A DNA stretch of 64,000 bases. Source: Shewanella algae (GTDB lineage: Bacteria > Pseudomonadota > Gammaproteobacteria > Enterobacterales > Shewanellaceae). Below the pieces are notes generated by a model. The model saw only the letters and a list, made by a program, of their open reading frames with translations. It searched no databases and had not been told where the DNA came from. Position numbers and translations under genes: made by a program. This document shows, piece after piece, positions 32,877 to 40,918 of the stretch. How positions within the stretch are numbered: position 1 is the first letter of the stretch; every line of letters begins with the position of its first letter. The stretch covers positions 1,076,001 to 1,140,000 of the forward strand of contig NZ_CP068230.1 of NCBI RefSeq assembly GCF_009183365.2, read 5' to 3'.

Positions 32877-33191
32877 TGGGCAGGCAAGTAAAGTAATGGA
32901 AGGATATCGGGATAAAGCGACATTGGCTTGCGGCGCATACGCGCTTTTTCAACTCGCCCTTGGGGAGCTTGTCAGCCACCCGAGGACTACACCAACTTGT
33001 CTCGCCGTAGCATTACTATGCCATCGCCAATCTGGCTTGAACCCCAATGGTTGACACAGTTCTGAGCAAGTCAAACTTCTATAGGGAATGATATTACGAT
33101 AGAAAGTAAAGCCCAGGCATAACTATGGGCAATCCCCTGGGCTCTGGGTTAAAATTAGGATAGGTTTGATTACAGCAAAAGAAGTGGCACC
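32877..33191. other. Intergenic tract without a gene, possible repeat remnant
   Basis: No credible coding frame is visible. The GC-rich stretch 32910-33050 differs from the AT-rich flanks. It contains short inverted sequences (GCGCATACGCGC near 32934-32945) and an imperfect hairpin GCCCAGG/CCTGGGC (33111-33117 with 33136-33142). It may be a remnant of an interspersed element; no terminal repeats or duplication were found. Confidence 0.3.
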
Positions 33192-33566
33192 ATGGAATAC
33201 GAATTTCGGCGCAATTCACTGACGGGAACCGCAATGGCCCGCTTCAGTATGGAGCATCATGTACTGGGGCAATGGTTCTCTGAAGAGTTGGCGGATAACG
33301 CCGAGATCTGCACTCAGGTCAAACAGGCATTGGCGGATTTACAGTCAGGGCGCATTCGCGAATGGCAGTTGATTGGCCGAGATCTGACGCTGCAACTGGA
33401 TCAGGAGCAGGTGCGGGTTTACGCCAATGTGCTCGAATTCGGTGAGAGTCAGGAGTTGGATGAGTCCCTCTCCCTTTATGATGCCGAGTCAGAAGCCTGG
33501 TGCGGCCTGGAAGATTTTCAGGATGTGCTTGAGAGTTGGTGTGACTTTCTGCACCAGAGCCGCTGA
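33192..33566 (+). CDS. yacL: YacL family protein (UPF0231)
   Basis: This 124-aa cytoplasmic protein of unknown function is conserved in gammaproteobacteria. Matching blocks are MEYEFRRNSLTG, SMEHHVLGQWFSEEL, ANVLEFGE and SEAWCGLEDFQDVLE. The protein is acidic. The ATG at 33192 agrees with the family N-terminus (E. coli MDYEFLRD). It is monocistronic, with a terminator at 33591-33616, and converges on narP. Confidence 0.92.
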   Translation: MEYEFRRNSLTGTAMARFSMEHHVLGQWFSEELADNAEICTQVKQALADLQSGRIREWQLIGRDLTLQLDQEQVRVYANVLEFGESQELDESLSLYDAESEAWCGLEDFQDVLESWCDFLHQSR

Positions 33567-33590
33567 ACAAGCGGCATTGGCAGAAATGAG

Positions 33591-33616
33591 AAGGGACGCG
33601 GTAGCGTCCCTTTTTC
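33591..33616 (+). terminator. Terminator of yacL
   Basis: The stem AAGGGACGC/GCGTCCCTT (33591-33599 with 33604-33612) with a GGTA loop is followed by TTT. It may also block narQP readthrough from the other strand. Confidence 0.9.
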
Positions 33617-33621
33617 GTGGC

Positions 33622-34251
33622 TTAACGGTTGAGATAACGCACAGCCATTTCGGTGCGGGACTTGGCATTGGCCTTGCGAAGCAAGTTTTTGACATGCACC
33701 TTGACCGTGCCTTCGCTGATATGCAGTTCTTCGGAGATCACCCTGTTGCTCTGGCCTTCAGCCAGATGCTGCAGTATCTGCAACTCTCTCGGTGTCAGGC
33801 TGTCGAGCCAGGCTTCCTCGTCGGCGGCATTTTTCAATTCAAACAGATAGTCTTCCACTTCGGCGCTGATCACTCGGTGGCCGGACATGGCTTCTTTCAG
33901 CTGCCCAAGCAGCAGATCAGGTTCGGTATCCTTGAGCAGGTAACCATCGGCGCCGGCTCGCAGCAAACGGATAACATCCTGTTTGGCATCGGAAACCGTC
34001 AGGATAACGATTCTGGAGGTGACTCCCTCCTGACGCAGGGCGTTCAGGGTATCGAGACCCGTCATGCCTTTCATATTCAGATCCAGCAGGATAATGTCCG
34101 GCTCGTTTTCGGCGGTAGCCGCCAAGGCGTCGAGCCCGGTACCGGCTTCACCGAAGAGACTAAAGTCAGGATCGGATGCCAGTAACTGACAGATACCGCG
34201 ACGCAGTAAGGGATGGTCATCGACTACCAGAACTGAATAAGGTTTACCCAT
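33622..34251 (-). CDS. narP: Nitrate/nitrite response regulator NarP
   Basis: This LuxR-type response regulator (209 aa) has a receiver domain with acidic pocket DD at 11-12, phospho-acceptor Asp57 (IILLDLNMKG), and the conserved T/K positions (ILTVSDAKQ, YLLKD). A C-terminal HTH follows: LTPRELQILQHLAEG and ISEGTVKVHVKNLL. Its gene overlaps narQ by eight bases. The pair is divergent from nrfA, whose upstream region carries a 7-2-7 NarP-type site. It is named NarP rather than NarL from pairing with a NarQ-type sensor and from Shewanella precedent. Confidence 0.92.
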   Translation of the reverse strand: MGKPYSVLVVDDHPLLRRGICQLLASDPDFSLFGEAGTGLDALAATAENEPDIILLDLNMKGMTGLDTLNALRQEGVTSRIVILTVSDAKQDVIRLLRAGADGYLLKDTEPDLLLGQLKEAMSGHRVISAEVEDYLFELKNAADEEAWLDSLTPRELQILQHLAEGQSNRVISEELHISEGTVKVHVKNLLRKANAKSRTEMAVRYLNR

Positions 34252-35953
34252 GATGTGGCTCCTGCTGAGGTGGGAAAGTCAGGACAACACTGGTGCCTCC
34301 CGACGCATTGCTGGAAAATTCAACCATACCCGAGAGGCGGCTCGCTCGCTCGTGCATTATCCCTATGCCGAAATGTTGATCCCTTTCCTTGATATGCGCC
34401 AGGCCTATGCCGTTGTCTTCGACACTGATAACCACCATGTTATCAGAGTTCTTTTCGCAGCTGATACAAATACGACTCGCATTTGCATGTTTAATGGCAT
34501 TGAGGGTGGCTTCTCGGGTGAGCTGCAGAATATGAATATGTTGGTGCGCCGCCAGTAACTGTGGCGGCAGGCGATAGCTGAGTTCCAGCTCCGTGTCTGT
34601 TTGGCTGCGCAGTTGTTCCAGCATGGCCTCGAGGGCGTTGCGCAGATTGGGTTCTTTAACGGTCAGGCGGAAGGTAGACAGCAGTTCTCTGAGCTGGGCG
34701 TAGGCTGTGGTCACCCCCTCATTGAGTTCTTCGAGCTGTTGGGTCACCGCCGGGCTTTTGCAGCTCTGGTCGAGGCCTTTACGCAGCAAACTTATCTGGA
34801 TTTTCAGGAAGGACAGCAGTTGCCCGAGAGAATCGTGCAGCTCCCTGGCGATAACCGCTCGCTCTTCCAGCAGGGCCAGCTGTTGGCGTTGTTCGGAGGC
34901 GTTGTGAATCACTATCGAGCGAGCCAGCATGATGGCGAAGTTTTCAAACAGAGGCACATTGATATCGTGCTCGCCTATCACTTCCAGAAAGCCGAGTTCC
35001 TGTTGTTCAAACTTGAGCGGAAACTGCATGGTCTGTCCGGATTGCGGCCAGATATCCTCGTCGGTGGCGATTACCTCCATGGCATCTTCATCCTGCTGAA
35101 TAATCAGCCGCAGATGTTGCAGGTGCTCATACTCCTTGAGTTGCAGCAGCGACTGCCGCATCACCTCGAAATTGAGTTTGCCCGAATGCAGCAACACCAG
35201 ATTGTCATAAAGAAATTTGAGCTCACGGTTGGCACGGGTCAACGCCAGGGTCTTCTCCTTCACCTGAGTTTCCAGGTTGCCGTAGAGAGTTGCCAGCTCC
35301 TGAGCCGTACTGTCGAGGGCATCGGAAAGAGCGCTGAGCTCAATATATTCCGTCTTCGGCATTTCGACGGCAAAGTTACCCTTGGAAATAGTGTTGGCCG
35401 ATTCCATCATCTGTTGCAGCGGTACCACCACCTTGCGTTTGGTAAAGCGCACGGCGATAAAGGCAATCAGCAGCATCAACCCCAAGCCTACTATCTGGCT
35501 GACGGCCAGCAATCTTAGTTTGAAGGCGGCGTGGTGCTCCATCTCCAATACCAGCAAATCTATGGTATCGACAAAGTCTTTCAGCGAGGAGGCATAGTTG
35601 CGCGAGTCTTCCTGCTCTATGTAGTACTTCATGACCTTCCACTTGCTGATCACCAGTTGGTATTGCTGCCCGAGCCTGGCCGGCGATGACCAGTCCATAG
35701 AGCGTACCAAGGCATCTGAGTAGAGGGTGTTTTCAAATTCGCGAATTTTTTGCAGCGCTTCTTCACTGCCGGAGTTGGCATAAAACATCAGCCGGTAGCT
35801 CTGCATTCGCAGTGAGCCGGAAGCGTTGATCGCCCTGGCATCTCCCAGGCTGTATGACAGATTGATAATGGCAAAAGTGGCCAGACCGCTTGAGAGCAGG
35901 ATAAGGGTCAGCATTAAGCCTAAAATGGTAGAGGTCAAACTGCCTCGTTTCAT
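34244..35953 (-). CDS. narQ: Nitrate/nitrite sensor histidine kinase NarQ
   Basis: This membrane sensor kinase (569 aa) has two transmembrane segments (about 7-30 and 150-170) around a periplasmic helical sensor with the P-box GSLRMQSYRLM that binds nitrate/nitrite. A HAMP linker, a GAF-like central module, the HisKA_3 box ARELHDSLGQ and an HATPase domain with DNGIGL follow. I start at the ATG 35951-35953 (MKRGSLTST); a GTG five codons earlier (35968) is also possible, and neither has a strong ribosome site. It forms a two-gene operon with narP. Confidence 0.92.
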   Translation of the reverse strand: MKRGSLTSTILGLMLTLILLSSGLATFAIINLSYSLGDARAINASGSLRMQSYRLMFYANSGSEEALQKIREFENTLYSDALVRSMDWSSPARLGQQYQLVISKWKVMKYYIEQEDSRNYASSLKDFVDTIDLLVLEMEHHAAFKLRLLAVSQIVGLGLMLLIAFIAVRFTKRKVVVPLQQMMESANTISKGNFAVEMPKTEYIELSALSDALDSTAQELATLYGNLETQVKEKTLALTRANRELKFLYDNLVLLHSGKLNFEVMRQSLLQLKEYEHLQHLRLIIQQDEDAMEVIATDEDIWPQSGQTMQFPLKFEQQELGFLEVIGEHDINVPLFENFAIMLARSIVIHNASEQRQQLALLEERAVIARELHDSLGQLLSFLKIQISLLRKGLDQSCKSPAVTQQLEELNEGVTTAYAQLRELLSTFRLTVKEPNLRNALEAMLEQLRSQTDTELELSYRLPPQLLAAHQHIHILQLTREATLNAIKHANASRICISCEKNSDNMVVISVEDNGIGLAHIKERDQHFGIGIMHERASRLSGMVEFSSNASGGTSVVLTFPPQQEPHHG

Positions 35954-36112
35954 GAAATATTCACTCACTTTTGCTAAGGTTTCCTCAGTCCCTGCAGCGT
36001 TACTCTCGATTATCGGAAAGGAAACGCGCCGATAAGATTGTCGAGAATAAAAAAGGACTTGGGTCTCAGAGTTCTACATTAGCCAGCGCTTGAATACATT
36101 AACAAGAGTACA

Positions 36113-36142
36113 AAAATGTGAACAACATCGCCTTCACATTTT
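36113..36142. promoter_or_regulatory. Perfect 10-bp inverted repeat upstream of nrfA
   Basis: AAAATGTGAA (36113-36122) and TTCACATTTT (36133-36142) are perfect complements with a 10-bp spacer. The halves look like CRP half-sites (TGTGA/TCACA), but they are 12 bp apart rather than 6. A TTGATCTGGCGCAA sequence (36141-36154) weakly resembles an FNR/EtrA site. Confidence 0.5.
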
Positions 36143-36167
36143 GATCTGGCGCAAACTTCGCCCCGGA

Positions 36168-36183
36168 TACCCCCTAAGAGGTA
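36168..36183 (+). promoter_or_regulatory. NarP-type 7-2-7 binding site upstream of nrfA
   Basis: TACCCCC-TA-AGAGGTA forms two inverted heptamers separated by two bases, the 7-2-7 arrangement of NarP/NarL sites (consensus TACYYMT and AKRRGTA; 13 of 14 positions fit). It lies 86-101 bases upstream of the nrfA ATG and beside the narQP operon. A further palindrome GTTATT-GCA-AATAAC sits at 36232-36246, probably in the leader. Confidence 0.75.
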
Positions 36184-36268
36184 TATTTTTGGCGTATTCA
36201 AGCGGCTACTTTTGACCTTGGAGATGTCGTGGTTATTGCAAATAACGATAAAGTAACACGGAGATGAG

Positions 36269-37672
36269 ATGGTGAAAAAATTAAGCCAAAAATCCTTTGC
36301 ACTCAGTGCATTGGTCGCGGCAAGCGTAATGGCTGCCGGTGCGTTTGCGAGTGACAAGACCGAGCCTCGCAACGAAGTCTACAAAGACAAGTTCAAAAAT
36401 CAATATGCCAGTTGGCATGACACTGCAAAGAGTTCTGAAATTGTTGACGTATTGGCAGAAGATCCCAACCTGGTGATCCTGTGGGCCGGTTATGGTTTCG
36501 CCAAGGACTACAATGCTCCTCGTGGCCACATTTATGCCGTGACCGATGTGCGTAACACCCTGCGTACCGGTGCGCCAAAGAGTGCCGAAGATGGCCCAAT
36601 GCCAATGGCTTGCTGGAGCTGTAAGAGCCCGGATGTTCCTCGCCTGATAGAAGAGCAGGGTGAAGATGGTTACTTCACCGGCAAGTGGGCCAAAGGTGGC
36701 CCTGAAGTGGTTAACGCCATAGGTTGTGGTGACTGTCACGAGAAAGGTTCGCCCAAGCTGCGTCTGGGCCGTCCTTTTGCCGAGCGCGCCATGGAGACCC
36801 TGGGTACGCCATTTGATAAGGCTTCCCGCAAAGACAAGCAATCCATGGTTTGTGGCCAGTGTCACGTAGAATACTACTTTGAGAAAGTGGAAGGCCGTAA
36901 GGGCTTTGTTAAGTTCCCATGGGATCAAGGCACTACAGTGGAATCCATGGAAGCTTACTACGATGCCATCGAGTTTGCCGACTGGACTCACGCTCTGTCC
37001 AAGACTCCTATGCTGAAGGCACAGCACCCAGGTTATGAAACCTGGCAGCTGGGGGTTCACGGTAAGAACAACGTGACCTGTGTTGACTGTCACATGCCGA
37101 AAGTAACCAACGACAAGGGGCGTAAGTTCACCGATCACAAAGTGGGTAATCCTTTCGACCGCTTCGAAGAAACCTGTGCTCAGTGCCACACTCAGAGCAA
37201 AGAGTTTATGGAGAACCTGACTGCCGAGCGTAAAGCCAAAGTTAAAGAGCTGAAGCTGAAGGCCGAAGATCAAATCGTCAAGGCGCACTTCGAAGCTGCT
37301 GCCGCTTGGAAAGCCGGTGCGACCGAAGCCGAGATGAAGCCAATCCTGACTGATATCCGTCATGCTCAATGGCGCTGGGATTATGCTATCGCCTCTCACG
37401 GTGTCGCGGCTCACGCTCCTGATGAAGCGCTGCGGGTACTGGGTACTGCGGTTGACAAGGCTGCCAACGCCCGGGTGAAACTGGCGCAGCTGCTGGCTAA
37501 GAAAGGTATCGTTGAGCCTGTCGCTCTGCCTGATATCTCCACCAAGGCCAAGGCTCAGGCTGCTCTGGGTATGGACATGAAGAAAATGGTTTCCGACAAG
37601 GAAGACTTCAAGAAAAATGTTCTGCCTAAGTGGGATGCTGAAGCCAAGAAGCGTGAAGCAACCTACAAGTAA
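36269..37672 (+). CDS. nrfA: Ammonia-forming cytochrome c nitrite reductase
   Basis: NrfA is a periplasmic pentaheme enzyme that reduces nitrite to ammonium with six electrons. The 467-aa precursor has a signal peptide ending AGAFAS. The active-site heme motif is CWSCK (115-119), with lysine as the axial ligand. Four CxxCH motifs follow: CGDCH, CGQCH, CVDCH and CAQCH. There are no nrfBCD genes beside it, as expected in Shewanella, where CymA supplies electrons (known for the genus). The ATG at 36269 follows GGAGATGAG. It is divergent from narQP, with a 315-base regulatory gap. Confidence 0.97.
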   Translation: MVKKLSQKSFALSALVAASVMAAGAFASDKTEPRNEVYKDKFKNQYASWHDTAKSSEIVDVLAEDPNLVILWAGYGFAKDYNAPRGHIYAVTDVRNTLRTGAPKSAEDGPMPMACWSCKSPDVPRLIEEQGEDGYFTGKWAKGGPEVVNAIGCGDCHEKGSPKLRLGRPFAERAMETLGTPFDKASRKDKQSMVCGQCHVEYYFEKVEGRKGFVKFPWDQGTTVESMEAYYDAIEFADWTHALSKTPMLKAQHPGYETWQLGVHGKNNVTCVDCHMPKVTNDKGRKFTDHKVGNPFDRFEETCAQCHTQSKEFMENLTAERKAKVKELKLKAEDQIVKAHFEAAAAWKAGATEAEMKPILTDIRHAQWRWDYAIASHGVAAHAPDEALRVLGTAVDKAANARVKLAQLLAKKGIVEPVALPDISTKAKAQAALGMDMKKMVSDKEDFKKNVLPKWDAEAKKREATYK

Positions 37673-37694
37673 CAGTCGTTAACATAGCGAAATG

Positions 37695-37723
37695 AAAAAT
37701 CCCCGCACCGCGGGGATTTTTTT
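37695..37723 (+). terminator. Terminator of nrfA
   Basis: The stem ATCCCCGC/GCGGGGAT with an ACC loop (centred at 37708) is followed by a run of seven or more T residues. Confidence 0.95.
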
Positions 37724-37765
37724 ATCTTACAAGCCAGCAGTGGTAGCCAGCGAAGGATTACAGGC

Positions 37766-38308
37766 CTATTTGATCAGCTTAAGCAGAGCCTTAAAGCGTT
37801 CACCCTCTGCCTGATGTTGCAGTTCAAACAGTAAAGACTCGCTGTTGTTGAGCCTGGCTCCCTGCTGCTTCATCATCTCTATTCCCAAGCGTTTGTTGCT
37901 TTCACTGCGGGAGCTGACGGCATCGGCTATCAAGTGCACATCGAAACCCTGCTCGATAAGATCACCACAGGTTTGATAGACACAGACATGTGTCTCTATC
38001 CCGGCCAGCAGTACCTGTTTGCGGCCCGTGCTCAACAGTGCCTCACGGAACGCCGGGCAGTGCCAGCCACTGAAGTGATGCTTGGCAATCGGCGAAGTGG
38101 TCTTGGATAGCAGGGCAGCCAGCGACTCTGTCGTAGGGCCGAGCTTCTGCGGCAACTGTTCCAGCCAGAGCACTGGGATATCAAACAAGGCCGTGCCTTC
38201 TATCAGCATGGCCAGTTGTTGATGCAGCTGTTCACTCTTGTCCATTATCTGCGCCAGTTTGCCCTGAACATCCACTATGACCAGCACACATTCTTCCGCT
38301 TTTAACAT
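37766..38308 (-). CDS. Isochorismatase-family cysteine hydrolase
   Basis: This 180-aa cytoplasmic hydrolase of the isochorismatase/nicotinamidase fold has a complete catalytic triad: Asp13 (VIVDVQ), Lys76 (AKHHFSGW) and Cys109 (GIETHVCVYQT). The substrate is unknown; it resembles YcaC-like members more than nicotinamidase. The ATG at 38306-38308 is preceded by AAGGAG six bases upstream, so the 21-residue upstream extension is rejected. It is convergent with nrfA. Confidence 0.88.
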   Translation of the reverse strand: MLKAEECVLVIVDVQGKLAQIMDKSEQLHQQLAMLIEGTALFDIPVLWLEQLPQKLGPTTESLAALLSKTTSPIAKHHFSGWHCPAFREALLSTGRKQVLLAGIETHVCVYQTCGDLIEQGFDVHLIADAVSSRSESNKRLGIEMMKQQGARLNNSESLLFELQHQAEGERFKALLKLIK

Positions 38309-38435
38309 CTTGTTCTCCTTCAGGTTGGTCTTAGGACAGGTGCAAACGAGTCCTTCTTTCGCTTCAGTCAACGACAGGACATTCAGTTAACGTCAGTACA
38401 GGGCTTAAGCCAATAGGCCTTAGGTCGTAGATGAT

Positions 38436-38482
38436 TGCGCTTTTTTTGTGCGCCCAAGCCTTACTTGCACCTAATTGGTGCA
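38436..38482 (+). promoter_or_regulatory. NtrC enhancer sites upstream of glnK-amtB
   Basis: TGCACCTAATTGGTGCA (38466-38482) is a perfect NtrC palindrome (TGCACC-N5-GGTGCA). A weaker copy, TGCGCTTTTTTTGTGCG, lies at 38436-38452 with centres 30 bp apart, suiting cooperative binding of two dimers. Confidence 0.85.
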
Positions 38483-38545
38483 TATCTGCAGCCCTCAACC
38501 TGGTCCGTAAAAACTAACTCTTTATAAAACAAAAAATTAACATTT

Positions 38546-38560
38546 TGGCCTGATGCTTGA
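38546..38560 (+). promoter_or_regulatory. Candidate sigma-54 promoter of glnK-amtB
   Basis: TGGCCTGATGCTTGA has TGGC at -24 and TTG at -12 with the correct N5 spacing, though the -12 GC is GA. It is placed 63 bases downstream of the perfect NtrC site and about 50 bases before the ATG. Confidence 0.5.
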
Positions 38561-38609
38561 ATTGCTTTTGGCATAACACCAATACAGCAAGGCGATTCTG
38601 GAGGTCTGG

Positions 38610-38948
38610 ATGAAATTAGTCAGCGCAATCATTAAGCCGTTCAAGCTTGATGATGTCCGCGAAGCGATTGCGGGCATAGGCATTGAGGGGATGACGGTCA
38701 CCGAAGTCAAAGGTTTTGGCCGACAAAAGGGGCATACAGAGCTCTATCGGGGAGCCGAGTATCAGGTGGACTTTCTGCCCAAGGTTAAGCTCGAGATAGC
38801 CACCAAGGCGGAGAATCTTGAGCACCTGCTGGAGGTCATCACCAACGCCGCCCATACCGGCAAGATAGGTGACGGCAAGATCTTTGTGACAGATCTGGAA
38901 CAGGTTATCCGTATTCGTACGGGCGAAACAGACACAGAAGCGCTGTAA
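38610..38948 (+). CDS. glnK: Nitrogen regulatory protein P-II (GlnK)
   Basis: This PII signal protein (112 aa) senses 2-oxoglutarate and ATP/ADP and blocks the ammonium channel AmtB. The uridylylated Tyr51 lies in the T-loop (TELYRGAEYQVDF). Other hallmarks are the KGFGRQKGH B-loop region, GKIGDGKIF and the C-terminal VIRIRTGE. It is called glnK, not glnB, because it is 10 bases upstream of amtB and behind NtrC sites. Confidence 0.96.
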   Translation: MKLVSAIIKPFKLDDVREAIAGIGIEGMTVTEVKGFGRQKGHTELYRGAEYQVDFLPKVKLEIATKAENLEHLLEVITNAAHTGKIGDGKIFVTDLEQVIRIRTGETDTEAL

Positions 38949-38958
38949 GGGGGAGAAG

Positions 38959-40209
38959 ATGGAAGAACTGAGCAAATTGGGTACTACGGTCACAGAGCTG
39001 CGTTTTGCGCTGGACACCTTTTACTTTCTGATCTCCGGCGCGCTGGTGATGTGGATGGCGGCGGGTTTCGCCATGCTGGAGGCCGGGTTGGTGCGTTCCA
39101 AAAACACCACAGAGATACTCACCAAAAACATCTGTCTCTATTCAATCGCCTGTATCACCTACCTGATTGTGGGTTACAACATCATGTATGTGGACAATGG
39201 CGAGGGCGGCTGGCTGCCGAGCATCAGCACCTTGATAGGATCTCAAGCTGCCGACGCCGACCATGCGCTGGAGTCTGATTTCTTCTTCCAGGTGGTATTT
39301 GTGGCTACAGCCATGTCGATTGTTTCCGGCGCCGTGGCCGAGCGCATGCGCCTGTGGGCTTTCCTGGCATTCAGCCTGGTAATGACGGCAGTCATCTACC
39401 CGGTGGAAGGTTACTGGACTTGGGGCGGTGGTTTCCTTTCCGAAGCCGGCTTCGTCGACTTTGCCGGTAGCGGCATAGTGCATATGGCCGGTGCGGCCGC
39501 GGCCTTGGCCGGTGTCTTGCTGCTGGGGGCCCGTAAAGGTAAATATGGCGCCAATGGCCAGGTTAACCCTATCCCGGGATCCAACCTGCCGCTGGCAACC
39601 CTGGGGACTTTTATCCTCTGGATGGGCTGGTTCGGTTTCAACGGTGGTTCTCAGTTACTGGTCTCTGATGCCGAGAATGCCAGCGCCGTGGCCAAAGTCT
39701 TCGTCAACACCAATTCGGCGGCGGCCTTCGGCGCGGTATCTGCACTGATCGTCTGTAAGATGGTGTGGGGCAAGGCCGACTTGACCATGATACTCAATGG
39801 TACTTTGGCTGGTTTGGTGGCTATCACGGCCGATCCATTGTCGCCCTCTCTGCCTATGGCGGGTGTGATAGGCCTGGTAGCCGGCGGTTTGGTGGTGTTC
39901 TCCATCGTGGGCTTTGACCGCATCAAGGTAGATGATCCTGTCGGGGCTATCTCGGTGCACGGGGTCGCCGGTTTTTTCGGTTTGATGATGGTGCCTCTGT
40001 CCAATGCCGATGCCAGCGTGACTGGGCAACTGTTTGGCGCTGCGGTGATCTCTGCCTGGGTGTTCCTGGCGTCATTGCTGGTGTGGGGCGCCTTGAAAGT
40101 GACCATGGGGATCCGGGTGACCGAAGAGGAAGAGTACAACGGTATGGACGCATCGGACTGTGGTATCGATGCCTATCCTGAGTTTGTGACTGTCAAGAAC
40201 GCCAATTGA
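38959..40209 (+). CDS. amtB: Ammonium transporter AmtB
   Basis: This inner-membrane ammonium channel (416 aa, eleven predicted membrane segments) has the conserved pore histidines in GSGIVHMAG and AISVHGVAGFFG. Other family blocks are AMLEAGLVRSKN, WTWGGG and GWFGFNGGS. No cleavable signal peptide is evident; translation starts directly with a short N-terminus before the first membrane helix. The acidic C-terminal tail (EEEEYNGMDASDCGID) provides the GlnK docking surface. It is coupled to glnK. Confidence 0.96.
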   Translation: MEELSKLGTTVTELRFALDTFYFLISGALVMWMAAGFAMLEAGLVRSKNTTEILTKNICLYSIACITYLIVGYNIMYVDNGEGGWLPSISTLIGSQAADADHALESDFFFQVVFVATAMSIVSGAVAERMRLWAFLAFSLVMTAVIYPVEGYWTWGGGFLSEAGFVDFAGSGIVHMAGAAAALAGVLLLGARKGKYGANGQVNPIPGSNLPLATLGTFILWMGWFGFNGGSQLLVSDAENASAVAKVFVNTNSAAAFGAVSALIVCKMVWGKADLTMILNGTLAGLVAITADPLSPSLPMAGVIGLVAGGLVVFSIVGFDRIKVDDPVGAISVHGVAGFFGLMMVPLSNADASVTGQLFGAAVISAWVFLASLLVWGALKVTMGIRVTEEEEYNGMDASDCGIDAYPEFVTVKNAN

Positions 40210-40275
40210 GAGGCCAAGAACGCCATGATAAGCCATGAGTGTTCTTGAGAGATCAAGCAAGCTTCCTTAATCTTT

Positions 40276-40302
40276 AAGCCATCTCTTGTGAGGTGGCTTT
40301 TG
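40276..40302 (+). terminator. Terminator of glnK-amtB
   Basis: The hairpin AAGCCATCTC/GAGGTGGCTT (40276-40285 with 40290-40299, one mismatch) is followed by TTT. Confidence 0.75.
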
Positions 40303-40455
40303 GTTAGAGCTGGCTTTGGGGTTACCGGCCTTGTTGTTACCTGGCTTGGCGGGAGTCGGCCAGGAAAAGCGTATTTTGCGGCTATGGCGCTTGATGACAG
40401 ACGCTCTTGGGGGCAGACTGAAAGCAGAAACAGCCTGGAGCCTAAGGGGATGGCG

Positions 40456-40827
40456 ATGAAGACTCTCAGTGTAATGAAGCTGACCGGTACTTTTCTCTGC
40501 ACTTTGTTCAGTACTTTGCTGTGGCTTGGAAATGCCGAGGCAGGACAAGTGGTGGTTCGTGATGCCAGTGAGCCCTTCGATGCCTTTGCCGTCAGGGATG
40601 AATTACTGCGTCAGCATGAGTGGCAGGAACTACTGCGCTCGCAGCAGCAACTGGAGATCCTCCGCAGCCTGCCTGCTATATGTGTTCCTTACATGCGCCC
40701 CTATCGCTACTTTTCCTGCGATGGCCATTTTTATCGCCCCTATCTTTACCGGCAACAGCAGCTCTATATAGGGATCCCCAAGCCGGGTTCCGAAGTTATC
40801 GCTCCCGGAAATGAAGGCTTGAACTAG
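40456..40827 (+). CDS. Small secreted protein of unknown function
   Basis: This 123-aa protein has a signal peptide (LTGTFLCTLFSTLLWLGNAEA, cleavage after AEA) and a mature part rich in Arg, Gln and Tyr (YMRPYRYFSCDGHFYRPYLY). Two cysteines may form a disulfide. I recognise no family. The second of two ATGs (40456) is chosen because AAGGGG lies six bases upstream. Its position between amtB and a TPR lipoprotein gene gives no clear clue. Confidence 0.65.
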   Translation: MKTLSVMKLTGTFLCTLFSTLLWLGNAEAGQVVVRDASEPFDAFAVRDELLRQHEWQELLRSQQQLEILRSLPAICVPYMRPYRYFSCDGHFYRPYLYRQQQLYIGIPKPGSEVIAPGNEGLN

Positions 40828-40918
40828 GGGATATTCACATTTTGTCACCCTTTGGCGCGGCAGGAGTGGCCAGTCTGACTTAAGCTTTCAGTAAAGAAGC
40901 CTTAACTCAGGAGGCCTT

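Noticed and set aside
33111..33142. Terminator-like hairpin before yacL
   Set aside because: Long loop, no T tract and no gene ending on the plus strand upstream.
34601..35518. 305-codon plus-strand frame
   Set aside because: Antisense to narQ.
36117..36138. CRP site before nrfA
   Set aside because: The TGTGA and TCACA halves are 12 bp apart, not the 6 bp of a CRP site; kept only as an inverted repeat.
36281..37414. 377-codon minus-strand frame
   Set aside because: Antisense to nrfA, which has all five heme motifs.
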